Source: Reinekea sp. G2M2-21
Lineage (GTDB): Bacteria; Pseudomonadota; Gammaproteobacteria; Pseudomonadales; Natronospirillaceae
DNA: 64,000 nt
NCBI RefSeq assembly: GCF_015687175.1
Contig: NZ_JADPQG010000005.1
Coordinates: 310,001 to 374,000 of the forward strand
Direction of reading: 5' to 3'
Shown here: in pieces, positions 27,101 to 35,030 of the stretch
Numbering within the stretch: position 1 is the stretch's first letter
How the letters are laid out: the number at the start of each line of letters is the position of its first letter
The notes under the pieces: generated by a model
Database searches by the model: none
What the model was told of the DNA's origin: nothing
The model's input: the letters and a program-made list of their open reading frames with translations, nothing else
Made by a program: the position numbers and the translations under genes

Positions 27101-28877
27101 GCTGGAGTCGCCTCACCGGTTTAATGCCCATCTTGATGTTGCGGGCAGTCGCTCGTATTGGCAGATAGATAAAACTCTGTTTGAAATACCGCGTGGTCTG
27201 TCCTTAACGGTGGCTGGCAGCGGTGCCGGTTTGCAAGGTGAGTTGTTGCTGGAAGGTTTTTTATCTGACACCAGCTACTGGATCGCGAATCCGGAAGTTG
27301 GTCTAGGTCAGGCGGCATTTCAGCTGACCGCTCAGGGGAATTTGCTTCAGCCGAATTTAACCGGATCTCTGGATTGGCGCGCTGCCAACTGGCCGGTGTC
27401 ATTGCTGGGCAATTTACGTACCGAACAAGGGCAGTATCGGATTAACGGAACGATGCTGTCGGATGAACAGGTGCGTTTGAAAACCAACATCAGCAGCCCG
27501 ATGCTGGCACTGAATTTATGGCCCTCGCAATGGCGTGGGCAACCCCTGTCGATCAGCGTGGCGTTGAATTCGCCTATGTCGGTTTTGGACCCCTTCTTCA
27601 CCGATCAACCTGATATCAGTATTGCAGGCGATGTTTCCGGGCAGTTTGAATTATCCGGTTCACTGCGTGAGCCTGCCTGGAATGGCGAGCTGAGCTGGAC
27701 CAACGGACGATTTGAGCATGCCGCATATGGATCCCTGCTTAAAGATATTCAGATGAGCATTGCCGGTGCGCAAACTCAATGGACCATTCAGGGGCAGGGT
27801 CAGGATGGGCGTCAGGGACAGGTGGCCTTGAACGGTGGGGTGCAGTTCCTGGGCGATGCTGACCGGATTTTAGCGCATACGATAGATATGGCGATCGACT
27901 TTACCTCGGCTCACCTGTTGAACCAGGCCAAAATGGACGCCGCAGTTACAGGGCGACTTGACGTAACCGGTCCTTATCACAACCTGTTATTGCGTGGCGA
28001 CTTGAGCATCGCACCCTTGAATATGCAGTCAGATACTTTCTTGTGGGACGGTGCTCCCCAGCTCAATATCGTCAGTAGTGACGTGAACGATATTAACCAA
28101 TTGATTGCCAAACCGTTTTATTGGCCAGATGGTAATTGGGACGTAACTTTATTGGTGAATAACCGCGCTAACCTTTATGGCCAAGGTATCAGTGCCGAAC
28201 TGACCGGAGAGTTGGCGTTAACCGATAACCTCTATGCCCCCGGACTCTCCGGGCGCTTTAATCTGGTCAGGGGCTCCTATACCGGCCTGGGCCGGGTGTT
28301 TGCTCTGCAAAGTGGCTCGGTGCAGATACAGAACAACCAATTGGTGCTCGATATTCAGGGAGAGCATGTGGCCCGGATGAGTTTAAACAACCAACTGCAA
28401 ATGGTGCCGATTCAATTACGGATTACCGGGAATCAGGACGCTCTGAGCCTTCAATTGAGTTCGGACACGAATCTCGATCAGGATGAATTATTGGCGCAGC
28501 TGTTGTTCGGAAAAATTGTGTCCGATCTGGACGTGCTGCAAGCGTTTCAATTGGCTAGTGTGGTCAATAAGCTGCGCACCGGCGATACCGGTTTCGACCC
28601 GATTGGTGCCACGCGGGAAAGCTTTGCATTGGATTCGTTGGTGGTCGATACCGAAACTAACGAGGAAGGAAATTTGCAGCTCAATGTCAGTGCCGGTAAG
28701 TACATCAACGACTATCTGTATTTGGAAGTGGAACAGGATGTGGGCAGTGAGCAGGAGTTTCGTGGTAGTCTGCAGTTTAAAGTGACACCCAATACCAATC
28801 TGGAACTCTACACACAGGGTGCCGGTGGTGAGTTCGATCGCAACGGTGTGGAGTTAAATTGGAGCTGGGATTACTAG
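24183..28877 (+). CDS. tamB: TamB, AsmA-like inter-membrane bridge protein
   Basis: 1564 residues, longer than the E. coli protein. One N-terminal membrane helix (ALMLLIVVVIALSILLGTEG) anchors it in the inner membrane. A very long run of beta-strand repeats forms a hydrophobic groove spanning the periplasm, and the C-terminal DUF490/TamB domain ends in strands such as NLELYTQGAGGEFDRNGVEL, then WSWDY. It works with TamA in outer-membrane assembly and in phospholipid passage between membranes. Its start ATG overlaps the tamA TAA by one base. The stop codon lies at the edge of a family 2 repeat. Confidence 0.95.
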   Translation: MAVHIRSVAKRTWRSVLRIALMLLIVVVIALSILLGTEGGRINLLQQGVALLRVWSGQTIEVSGIRSPSLGRWQIGRLALSPPTGVDSVEVQGLDVRWEWTYALQNRWWLSSVTADAITVDLGEPEAGSGNAVAMLYALWPRIPSLRVERLRVDRVNIERPRYPTFRSELDAQLDINWGALPARLLVGLTEQATQNRYALQLSAEAIDQLRLQGSLFTEPDTDWAAWLRWQLPQPAEANWDVRIDYSRPGYLSVDVDQWAMPWQNHMLQAKGQFIYDIDAVALNFSPLRLTMNDQPASLDGWIQAQSSQLSITIDDWVLDPFAELLGFAELQGRASLQAQWFGGWRKPRLDGNVSAAGVWQDNAFGLDMVSVADRASLRVTEGLLTLANNRFELIGQVDWITDELDFAVSGEVHTDPFFRARIPGVLRDFQGKATLSGQVQGLVSEPRIRLQTLGAGVWRTDDVRVKADVEWYEGSLSISDMVVYSPILQAEGSLRLNPQQWQADLAISEWRTDILGRLGVSFPVAFEGSGYGNLHLEGTGTEWSSSGELAIQGLWQQWPLNGQLNIAELDSRHIRLNDTNLQLGSSQARVNGDVTWAEQSLNLRVEHQDWPLSTLPPWLSFWPDILASMDGLWTGRTDITGRWNRPAIKTDSQLTGTWFAEPLSLGVVITPDSSEQWTVDRLDAKWLGAQWQYQGSLQPYVLGLDGQVRLSDLHMRQLPLLSREFTGKQRALPDSFDVSAGAQMSLRGKITEPNLSGQVWLTGTLDQQAFDAEADLGYLDTRYVDIRSANGQWANGAWTLEGLYDWSLNQFALAIETDTPNASHLVPWVQLAVQEAPAFAWLNGWQGSLVGNVQVDNRTLDWLIDGDLTSTGELYEDDYRVHWVGNGRLRQNLQHTVDAQWGVSEFTAQLQSDAQSISGDLAMQWLSYEQLRRFVPSVPETLEGLVNAQASIQGSLSDPEFQVELDTTGQIALESPHRFNAHLDVAGSRSYWQIDKTLFEIPRGLSLTVAGSGAGLQGELLLEGFLSDTSYWIANPEVGLGQAAFQLTAQGNLLQPNLTGSLDWRAANWPVSLLGNLRTEQGQYRINGTMLSDEQVRLKTNISSPMLALNLWPSQWRGQPLSISVALNSPMSVLDPFFTDQPDISIAGDVSGQFELSGSLREPAWNGELSWTNGRFEHAAYGSLLKDIQMSIAGAQTQWTIQGQGQDGRQGQVALNGGVQFLGDADRILAHTIDMAIDFTSAHLLNQAKMDAAVTGRLDVTGPYHNLLLRGDLSIAPLNMQSDTFLWDGAPQLNIVSSDVNDINQLIAKPFYWPDGNWDVTLLVNNRANLYGQGISAELTGELALTDNLYAPGLSGRFNLVRGSYTGLGRVFALQSGSVQIQNNQLVLDIQGEHVARMSLNNQLQMVPIQLRITGNQDALSLQLSSDTNLDQDELLAQLLFGKIVSDLDVLQAFQLASVVNKLRTGDTGFDPIGATRESFALDSLVVDTETNEEGNLQLNVSAGKYINDYLYLEVEQDVGSEQEFRGSLQFKVTPNTNLELYTQGAGGEFDRNGVELNWSWDY

Positions 28878-29082
28878 AGTCGGAACTTCATATGGTTCCA
28901 GAGCGAATGGGAAGCGCTGGTACATGGCGCTCTTAGTCGAGAATATCGAGATCTTTTCAAGAAGAGCAACGCCGTAGCAGTTTTTTTCATGAGCTCCCTT
29001 CGGGCGCGACATTCAAGCTCTCTAGCGTAGTTCTGTCTCTGGTCAATGGAATAACCATTGACTGCGAGATACGCCTAGAAGT
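28876..29082 (+). repeat. Family 2 element, diverged copy B
   Basis: About 205 bp similar to 21412-21606: shared blocks GGGAAGCGCT, GAATATCGAGATCTTTTCAA, ATGAGCTCCCTTCGGGCGCG and CAATGGAATAACCATTGACT. The 22-bp terminal repeats are lost or strongly decayed (left end now AGAGTCGGAACTTC). It fills the gap between tamB and the LuxR-type gene. Confidence 0.75.
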
Positions 29083-29107
29083 GTCTTATGTTTAATTGCG
29101 AATTCAG

Positions 29108-29845
29108 TTAACCGAATGCAGGCCTGACGACGCCAGACAAGATCGCTTTTGAAATTGCCTGATAGCGATTAGAGGCACCCAGTTTCCCTGATGCGTTTTT
29201 CAAATGAAATATTGCAGTGTGTTCTGAACAGCCAATGATCTTGGAGATTTCCCAAGCACTTTTGCCCTCAGTTGCCCATAACAGACACTCTATTTCTCGT
29301 TTAGTCAGCAGTGAAGCCGCTTTGGAAAGCTGATTGATGCGGATGCGTTTTATGGTTTGTTGCAACGTCGGAATTAAAAGTTGCACCTTTTCAACGGCTG
29401 GTGTCATGACCTGTATGTCAGCATTTTCCAAAGTCGCTGTGGCGAAATTCATAACGCCCACCTGACCAAAAGCGCCGTGAATCGGAACGGTGAAACCCGA
29501 GTTTAACCCAAATCGTTTGGCGTCAATTAGAACATCTCGATTCGTTGGCTTTTGAGTTTTACACGTCAGTAATTGGTGCCAACCGACAGGCAAGTAATTA
29601 GATACAGCGTACTGAAAGACGGGGTCGCGACCTAGGTAACCGTTTGTTTTGTAGTGTCTTTTCCACGCTTCGGGGTAATTGTCCAGTTCGAAGTAGTCTG
29701 TATTAGTTGCCGATATTGGCCACAATACACCCAGTAAAAAAAACTCGAATTTTATATGTTCCGCCAGTTGCAACAGACAATTTTTTACTTCGGCTTCCGA
29801 GTTTGCCGATTGTAACTGACCCATTAGCGTTAATACGGTCGTCAC
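29108..29845 (-). CDS. LuxR-type regulator with acyl-homoserine-lactone-binding domain
   Basis: 245 residues. An N-terminal autoinducer-binding domain keeps the usual pocket residues in order: Trp and Tyr in YPEAWKRHYKTNGYLGRDP, the DP pair in that segment, and the next Trp in LPVGWHQLLTC. The C-terminal GerE helix-turn-helix is LLTKREIECLLWATEGKSAW, then EHTAIFHLKNASGKLGASNR. The start is GTG 29845 with GGAGAG upstream. No luxI-type synthase gene is in the window, so its signal may come from elsewhere in the genome or from neighbours. The matching lux-type box 404 bp away (30249) points to the divergent glycan cluster as its target. Confidence 0.9.
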   Translation of the reverse strand: MTTVLTLMGQLQSANSEAEVKNCLLQLAEHIKFEFFLLGVLWPISATNTDYFELDNYPEAWKRHYKTNGYLGRDPVFQYAVSNYLPVGWHQLLTCKTQKPTNRDVLIDAKRFGLNSGFTVPIHGAFGQVGVMNFATATLENADIQVMTPAVEKVQLLIPTLQQTIKRIRINQLSKAASLLTKREIECLLWATEGKSAWEISKIIGCSEHTAIFHLKNASGKLGASNRYQAISKAILSGVVRPAFG

Positions 29846-30248
29846 AGTGTCTCTCCATTTTTTTAGATGTTATTCAAATTTTAACGAGGTCTATTTAATC
29901 AGACTCCGTTGCCGAGCCGTATAGCGTTTTTTAGACAGGCTTCAAAAAATAGCAATTAAGTGACTTTTAAATTTTTAAACTGTGACCTTTCCGGCTTTAA
30001 AAAAGTAGAGCAGGTACCGTTCCTCTACGCGGAAACAAAAAAACAATGTGATAATTTTGTGACATGGAAGGGTAGGTTGGGTTGAATTTCATTAAGGTTG
30101 AATTTTGCAGTTGTATTAACGAGCCTTTAAAATTTTCTATGCACTAAAAAATAGCGAAGGGAAAAACTTTGTTTCATATTGATGCAAAATCGAAACTTGT
30201 TTTCTTTAAACTGTGAGTGAATACACAATTAATATTAAAAGCAGCAAT
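29846..30248. other. AT-rich spacer between LuxR-type gene and glycan cluster
   Basis: About 400 bp, clearly more AT-rich than the flanking genes, with several A/T runs and no open frame worth calling. It separates the regulator gene from the lux-type box and may hold the regulator's own promoter; no second lux-type box was seen here. Confidence 0.5.
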
Positions 30249-30268
30249 ACCTCCCAGATCTGGTAGGT
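30249..30268. promoter_or_regulatory. lux/las-type box (quorum-sensing operator)
   Basis: ACCTCCCAGATCTGGTAGGT, a 20-bp palindrome with a single mismatched pair (C/T at positions 5 and 16). It has the CT-N12-AG skeleton of LuxR/LasR-family operators and the CCAGATCTGG core found in las/rhl-type boxes. If its centre (30258/30259) stands at the usual -42, transcription would begin near 30301, and TACCAT at 30290-30295 fits a -10 element. Confidence 0.8.
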
Positions 30269-30317
30269 ACATTCGCTGATTCAATCCCATACCATTCTTT
30301 TTCGTTGAATTTATAGT

Positions 30318-30338
30318 CTTCTCCTTGTTGAGGAGAAG
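30318..30338 (+). promoter_or_regulatory. Leader hairpin before the glycan cluster
   Basis: Perfect 8-bp stem CTTCTCCT (30318-30325) and AGGAGAAG (30331-30338), loop TGTTG, followed by AACTTTTA. The right arm contains a Shine-Dalgarno-like AGGAG. It may stabilise the leader, weakly attenuate transcription, or mask a decoy ribosome site. Confidence 0.5.
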
Positions 30339-30358
30339 AACTTTTATAGGGAATGGAC

Positions 30359-31231
30359 ATGCTGAACTTGAATATTTCGTGGTTCATCCAAGCTGTTAAA
30401 CTGATGCGTCTCAAGCATTGGATTAAAAACGGTTTTGTATTTCTACCCTTATTGTTTTCGGAACAGTTGTTTCTGGGGCCTGCGTGGCAGAGTACCTTGT
30501 TAACCGCGTTTCTTTTTTGTATCTGTGCGTCATCTATCTATGTTGTTAACGACATTTTTGATGTCGAGAAAGATCGCAATCACCCTGTAAAGCGAATGCG
30601 ACCTATTGCCAGCGGTAAGGTCACAAAAAAACAGGCGTGGACTATTGCTGCGTTTCTCACAGTGTTGGGGATTGGCGTGAGTGTATTCGTGCCTCCTACG
30701 GCCAGGTTAATCGTACTGGCGTACTTTCTGATGAATGTCGCTTACTCCTCTATTTTAAAACACGAAGTGTTGTTGGATGTTTTCATCGTCGCCATCGGAT
30801 TTGTATTGCGCGTAATAGCAGGATCTGTTTCAACCTCATGGGAGTCCGCCAGCTGGTTAATACTCGTTACTTTCTTTATTGCGCTTTTCCTTGCGTTGGG
30901 TAAACGCAGGCACGAGCTTCTCTATTCCGATTCCACCAATACGACATTGCGTCCGGTGTTAGAAAAATATAACGAAAAGTTGTTGGACTATCTCATCATC
31001 ATCTCAGCCACACTCACCATTATTTCCTATTCACTCTTCGTGGTATTGCGTGATCCTTACATATTCACCTTGCCCTTTGTGATCTACGGAATGTTTCGCT
31101 ATATGCACCTTGTGTATACGCAGGACTCTGGTGGCGACCCGACCGATACCGTCAGTAAGGACAAGGTCATCATCGTGAATGTCGGTGTCTGGAGTTTGAT
31201 TGTGACTGGGCTGTTGATATTCGCAAATTGA
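30359..31231 (+). CDS. UbiA-family prenyltransferase, decaprenyl-phosphate phosphoribosyltransferase-like
   Basis: About 290 residues with eight or nine membrane helices. The first Asp-rich motif is NDIFDVEKDRNHPVKRMRPI, including the RxHPxKxRPIASG continuation that separates phosphoribosyl-polyprenyl-phosphate synthases from quinone prenyltransferases. It would load a ribose-phosphate onto the undecaprenyl-type carrier in the inner membrane. ATG 30359 is favoured because AGGGA stands about seven bases away; ATG 30353 (two residues longer) is too close to it. First gene of the glycan cluster and nearest to the lux-type box. Confidence 0.85.
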   Translation: MLNLNISWFIQAVKLMRLKHWIKNGFVFLPLLFSEQLFLGPAWQSTLLTAFLFCICASSIYVVNDIFDVEKDRNHPVKRMRPIASGKVTKKQAWTIAAFLTVLGIGVSVFVPPTARLIVLAYFLMNVAYSSILKHEVLLDVFIVAIGFVLRVIAGSVSTSWESASWLILVTFFIALFLALGKRRHELLYSDSTNTTLRPVLEKYNEKLLDYLIIISATLTIISYSLFVVLRDPYIFTLPFVIYGMFRYMHLVYTQDSGGDPTDTVSKDKVIIVNVGVWSLIVTGLLIFAN

Positions 31232-31242
31232 GGAAGCAAAAA

Positions 31243-32286
31243 ATGAAGCGCGTATTGATTACGGGGTGTTGTGGCGTTCTGGGTGAAAATCTGGTGCATT
31301 ACTTGGCAGGTAAAAGTGAGTTTGAATTGTTTGGCTTAGATCTGTTTCCGGCAAACGAGGCGATAGCCACAGAGGTAAGTTTCTATCGAGGAGACATAAC
31401 GGATTCTGACGATCTTCGGCGAGCTCTTCAGGGTGTAGACATTGTTGTTCATACCGCGTCAGCGTCGCCCGCCTACTCACGCGAAAAAATATTCAGCATT
31501 GTTGTGGAAGGAACCCGGAAAGTTTTACAACAAAGTTTGGCACAAGGTGTAGAACGTGTCGTCTATGTTTCTTCCACCGCTGTGTACGGTATACCGGACA
31601 AGATGCCGATGACGGAGGACGATGAAATTCAGCCATTCCACGATCCTTACAATCAGGCGAAGGCACAAGCCGAGCGTTTGTGTCAGGAATATCGTGAACA
31701 TGGCCTCATTGTACCAATACTGCGCCCAAGAACTTTCCTGGGCCCCAATCGACTGGGAACTTTTGCGATGCTTTTTGATTGGGCACAAGAGGGTAGACAT
31801 TTCCCAATCTTGGGTAGTGGACACAACCGTTATCAGTTTCTCGATGTGGAAGACCTTTGCCTGGCCATTTATCTGTGTCTGATTAAGCCCGATGACACCG
31901 TCAATGATACGTTTAACATTGGCGCGGAAGAGTTTGGTTCTATGAAAGAAAGTTACCAGGCTGTATTAACGGAAGCTGGTTTCGGAAAGAAAATTCGTTG
32001 CATTCCAGCTCGGCCGGCCATGCTAATTCTGGATTTTTTAAGCCGACTCAATCTTACTCCGTTGTACAAGCGACTCTATCGAAAGGTACATCTGGACTAT
32101 TACGTATCGACGGATAAAGCGAAAAAAGCGCTTGGCTTTAAAGCGAAATATTCAAATACAGAAACGTTAGTTCGCAGTTACCTTTGGTATGTACAAAACC
32201 AGCATCAATTAAGCCAGGAAGGCGGAAGCCGAAATAATGCGCGATGGAACCAAGGCGCGCTGAAACTGGCGAAAATATTTTTTTAA
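31243..32286 (+). CDS. NAD-dependent sugar epimerase/dehydratase (extended SDR)
   Basis: About 347 residues. The Rossmann motif is RVLITGCCGVLGENLVHYLA, the acidic turn is FELFGLDLFP, and the active site includes SSTAVYG with the catalytic YNQAK (Tyr-x-x-x-Lys form: DPYNQAKAQAE). It should act on a nucleotide-linked or lipid-linked sugar. AGGAAG lies seven bases before ATG 31243, and the gene follows the prenyltransferase by 11 bp. Together with the phosphoribosyltransferase-like gene it could alter a lipid-linked pentose, as DprE enzymes do, but this one belongs to a different SDR subgroup, so the analogy is only a suggestion. Confidence 0.85.
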   Translation: MKRVLITGCCGVLGENLVHYLAGKSEFELFGLDLFPANEAIATEVSFYRGDITDSDDLRRALQGVDIVVHTASASPAYSREKIFSIVVEGTRKVLQQSLAQGVERVVYVSSTAVYGIPDKMPMTEDDEIQPFHDPYNQAKAQAERLCQEYREHGLIVPILRPRTFLGPNRLGTFAMLFDWAQEGRHFPILGSGHNRYQFLDVEDLCLAIYLCLIKPDDTVNDTFNIGAEEFGSMKESYQAVLTEAGFGKKIRCIPARPAMLILDFLSRLNLTPLYKRLYRKVHLDYYVSTDKAKKALGFKAKYSNTETLVRSYLWYVQNQHQLSQEGGSRNNARWNQGALKLAKIFF

Positions 32287-32300
32287 TTGGAGGCTACATC

Positions 32301-33728
32301 ATGAATCATGTGCTCAGAAAACCCGAAGTATCGACATTCTATAGCCTCGACGAATTGCATGAAATGTCCATGGCTGAAGGACTGTCCCTGTTTAAAGAGT
32401 ATATCAATCCCCAACTCGGCAGAATGTACCATTTGTTGGGGCTTGCCGACAGGAAGCCTGTCAAAGCACAGGGTCTGATTATTGACATGAGTGACGGCTC
32501 GCAAGTATTGGATATGACGGCGGGTCTGGCAGTGCTGAACGTTGGTCACAACCATCCCAGGATTCTGGCCGCGAGAAAACAATGGGCAGAGCAGCAACAA
32601 CTTGAAATATGGAAGTTTATTCCATCACCGTATCAAGCTGGCTTGGCACACAACCTGTCTAAACTGATGCCAGCGGGCTTGAATAAGGTGTTTTTTTGCA
32701 ATAGCGGAGCCGAAGCAAACGAAGGCGCCTTAAAGCTGGCCCAAAAGTATGTCGGAATGGATCGCCCCATTGTTGTCTATACCGACATTTCATTTCACGG
32801 AAAGTCTCACGCGACCCTGTCTGTTTCAGGCAGTGAGCGTGAAGGGAATAAGCATTTTAAGCAAATGAGCGATTGTATCGAAGTGCCCTACGGCAATGCC
32901 GATGCTTTCGAGCAGGTTGTACAGAGCCACAAAAAAACATTCGGAAAAACCCGTGTCGGTACCTTTATTGTTGAAGCAATTCGAAGTGAAGGTTTGGTGA
33001 AACCACCTGAAGGCTATTTCGATAAAATACAGGCGGTGTGCCGTAAGCACGATATAGTACTGATCTTGGATGAAGTTTTCTGTGGTTTTGGTCGCACCGG
33101 AAAGATGTTTGCGTTTGAACACCAAAATGTCGTGCCAGACATAGTATCGTTTTCAAAAGCCTTTGGCGCAGGTAAAGCATCCTTTGGTGGCTTTGTCAGC
33201 CAAGATCGTTTGTTTCAGAAGGCCTATGGTAAGTTGAAACACGCGACCCTGCACTCGACAACCTATAATGGTTTCGGTGAAGAAATTGTGACAGCTATCG
33301 AATCTATCAATATTATTCGCGACGAACGTTTGGTTGAAAAGTCTGAACAATTAGGCGCTTATCTGCTTGCCGAACTCCTGGCGTTAAAAACAAAACACGC
33401 GGGTATCTTAGCGGATGTTCGTGGTGCGGGCCTACTGGTGAATATTGAATTAAAGAATTTAGCGTCCAGTATCGCCAAAAAATTCCCTTTACCGATTCCC
33501 GATGAAGTTATTTCAAAGGTCACTACGGGTGGTGTTATTACCGAGTTATATGAGAAACACAACATTCTCGTTTATACGCCTTTGCACAATCACAATCTGA
33601 TTATGGTGTCCCCGTCGTTGACCATTTCGAAAGCGCAAATTGATCAGTTTGTACAGGCGATAGACGACGTTTTGTCGACGAACTTGATTGAAAAAGGTCT
33701 TACTTATCTGAAAAGAGTATTGGGATAA
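32301..33728 (+). CDS. PLP-dependent class III aminotransferase
   Basis: About 475 residues. Class III motifs: cofactor-binding FFCNSGAEANEGALKLAQ, the Asp in ILDEVFCGFGRTGKMFAFEH, and the Schiff-base Lys in VSFSKAFGAGKASFGG. ATG 32301 has GGAGG eight bases upstream; a longer in-frame reading from 32244 overlaps the epimerase and is rejected. Class III enzymes usually act on omega-amino groups or semialdehydes rather than on keto-sugars, which mostly use the DegT family, so its presence here is unusual and suggests a non-sugar amino substituent. Confidence 0.88.
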   Translation: MNHVLRKPEVSTFYSLDELHEMSMAEGLSLFKEYINPQLGRMYHLLGLADRKPVKAQGLIIDMSDGSQVLDMTAGLAVLNVGHNHPRILAARKQWAEQQQLEIWKFIPSPYQAGLAHNLSKLMPAGLNKVFFCNSGAEANEGALKLAQKYVGMDRPIVVYTDISFHGKSHATLSVSGSEREGNKHFKQMSDCIEVPYGNADAFEQVVQSHKKTFGKTRVGTFIVEAIRSEGLVKPPEGYFDKIQAVCRKHDIVLILDEVFCGFGRTGKMFAFEHQNVVPDIVSFSKAFGAGKASFGGFVSQDRLFQKAYGKLKHATLHSTTYNGFGEEIVTAIESINIIRDERLVEKSEQLGAYLLAELLALKTKHAGILADVRGAGLLVNIELKNLASSIAKKFPLPIPDEVISKVTTGGVITELYEKHNILVYTPLHNHNLIMVSPSLTISKAQIDQFVQAIDDVLSTNLIEKGLTYLKRVLG

Positions 33729-33737
33729 TTCAGACGT

Positions 33738-35030
33738 ATGAATACGGTGTCTACCTCTGAAGAAATGCCTGATAAGAGAGGCAGTATTCTGTTGATGTTA
33801 CGGAAGCTATTGTCGCAGTTATCGATTGTGCTGGGCTTTAACCTAACGTCATACGCCTTGCGGTTTTCTGTTACGGTTGTGATTGCGCGTGAACTGGGAC
33901 CAGCCTTCTACGGCAACCTGGCTTTCATTATGAGTTTGAGCGCATTGCTGTTTTTACCGATGGCCATGGGGCAGCATTCGGTGATGTACAAATACCTTTC
34001 TACGGCAGAACCTGATCAACGCAATGAACGTATGTGGACGGTGTTTGCGGGTAATATGCTGTTTGTCTTGCTGATCGGCTCCGCTCTGTTTGCCTGTTCT
34101 GAGTGGATAGAAAGTTGGCTTGGGATTGATGAGGCTGTCTGGTCTATTGCTATTTTATTGGCTGTTGGCAATAACTTTCAGGCGATTTCTGAGTCTTTTT
34201 TAAGAGGTCAGAGCCGTTTTCTGAGTATTGGTGTTGCACGCTTGGTAAGCACCATTTTTATGGTTATTACGATGATTGTTGTGTTGCTTCAATCGCAGCC
34301 GAACGTTTTTTGGGTAGCCGTGGTTTTCAGTTTTGGAACGTTCACTTTTTCCCTGATGGCGCTTTTACGCGCCGGTTTGCGTCGGCCTGAGTTCAATCGA
34401 AGTTTTTATGGTCTGTCGCTAAAGTATGGTGGCAGCATGATGCTAGGACAGATATTGGTAGCGGTACTCTTTGAGGGTGATATTTTACTGTTGAAAGGGT
34501 TCTTGACTGAATCCGATCTTGGGCTATACGCCGCCCACCTTGGGTTACTGAAACAGATATTCTTTATCTTCTTTGTGGAAATATTTTGCGTTGTGCTTTT
34601 GCCTGCGCTGGCGAAGGCAAACCGAAGTTCAATTTGGGCGGCAGGCAAGGCGTATCTGCCCATCGCGATCCTGTCTCTTTATAGTTTGTCCTTCATCGCG
34701 TTGACCTTGTTGCTGCGTCTGTTTGGCCACGGTTTTTCCAGCAGTTGGTTATACACCGTTTTAGGCTCTGCTGCCATTACACTGTTTACCTTCTTTCAGT
34801 TGGCTAATCATTTGTTGACCATGGATGGCGGGCGCGCAGCCAGGATTGGCAGCATTGCTGTGGCTTGTTGCTTACCCTTTTTTATCGTTGGCCTACCTTT
34901 GGGCGCAGCGCAGTACGGACTCACGGGCGCACTTGCGTCAATCACCTTGGTATACGGTGCCATGCTTATGGTTACGCTGTTCGCTTTAAAAATTTATTAC
35001 AGCGATCGTTTTATTGGAGAGGCTTCATGA
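33738..35030 (+). CDS. Wzx-like oligosaccharide flippase
   Basis: A 430-residue inner-membrane protein of the MVF/polysaccharide-synthesis superfamily with about 12 helices, for example FNLTSYALRFSVTVVIAREL (an N-terminal feature of the family), GNLAFIMSLSALLFLPMAMG and VFWVAVVFSFGTFTFSLMAL. It would move the finished lipid-linked glycan to the periplasmic face. It follows the aminotransferase by nine bp and its stop overlaps the next ATG (ATGA). No polymerase gene of the Wzy type is visible nearby, so the glycan may be exported without polymerisation. Confidence 0.85.
   Translation: MNTVSTSEEMPDKRGSILLMLRKLLSQLSIVLGFNLTSYALRFSVTVVIARELGPAFYGNLAFIMSLSALLFLPMAMGQHSVMYKYLSTAEPDQRNERMWTVFAGNMLFVLLIGSALFACSEWIESWLGIDEAVWSIAILLAVGNNFQAISESFLRGQSRFLSIGVARLVSTIFMVITMIVVLLQSQPNVFWVAVVFSFGTFTFSLMALLRAGLRRPEFNRSFYGLSLKYGGSMMLGQILVAVLFEGDILLLKGFLTESDLGLYAAHLGLLKQIFFIFFVEIFCVVLLPALAKANRSSIWAAGKAYLPIAILSLYSLSFIALTLLLRLFGHGFSSSWLYTVLGSAAITLFTFFQLANHLLTMDGGRAARIGSIAVACCLPFFIVGLPLGAAQYGLTGALASITLVYGAMLMVTLFALKIYYSDRFIGEAS

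Noticed and set aside
30249-30352. JUMPstart/ops antitermination site before the glycan cluster
   Set aside because: No GGCGGTAGCGT-like sequence in the leader; RfaH-type control is not supported.
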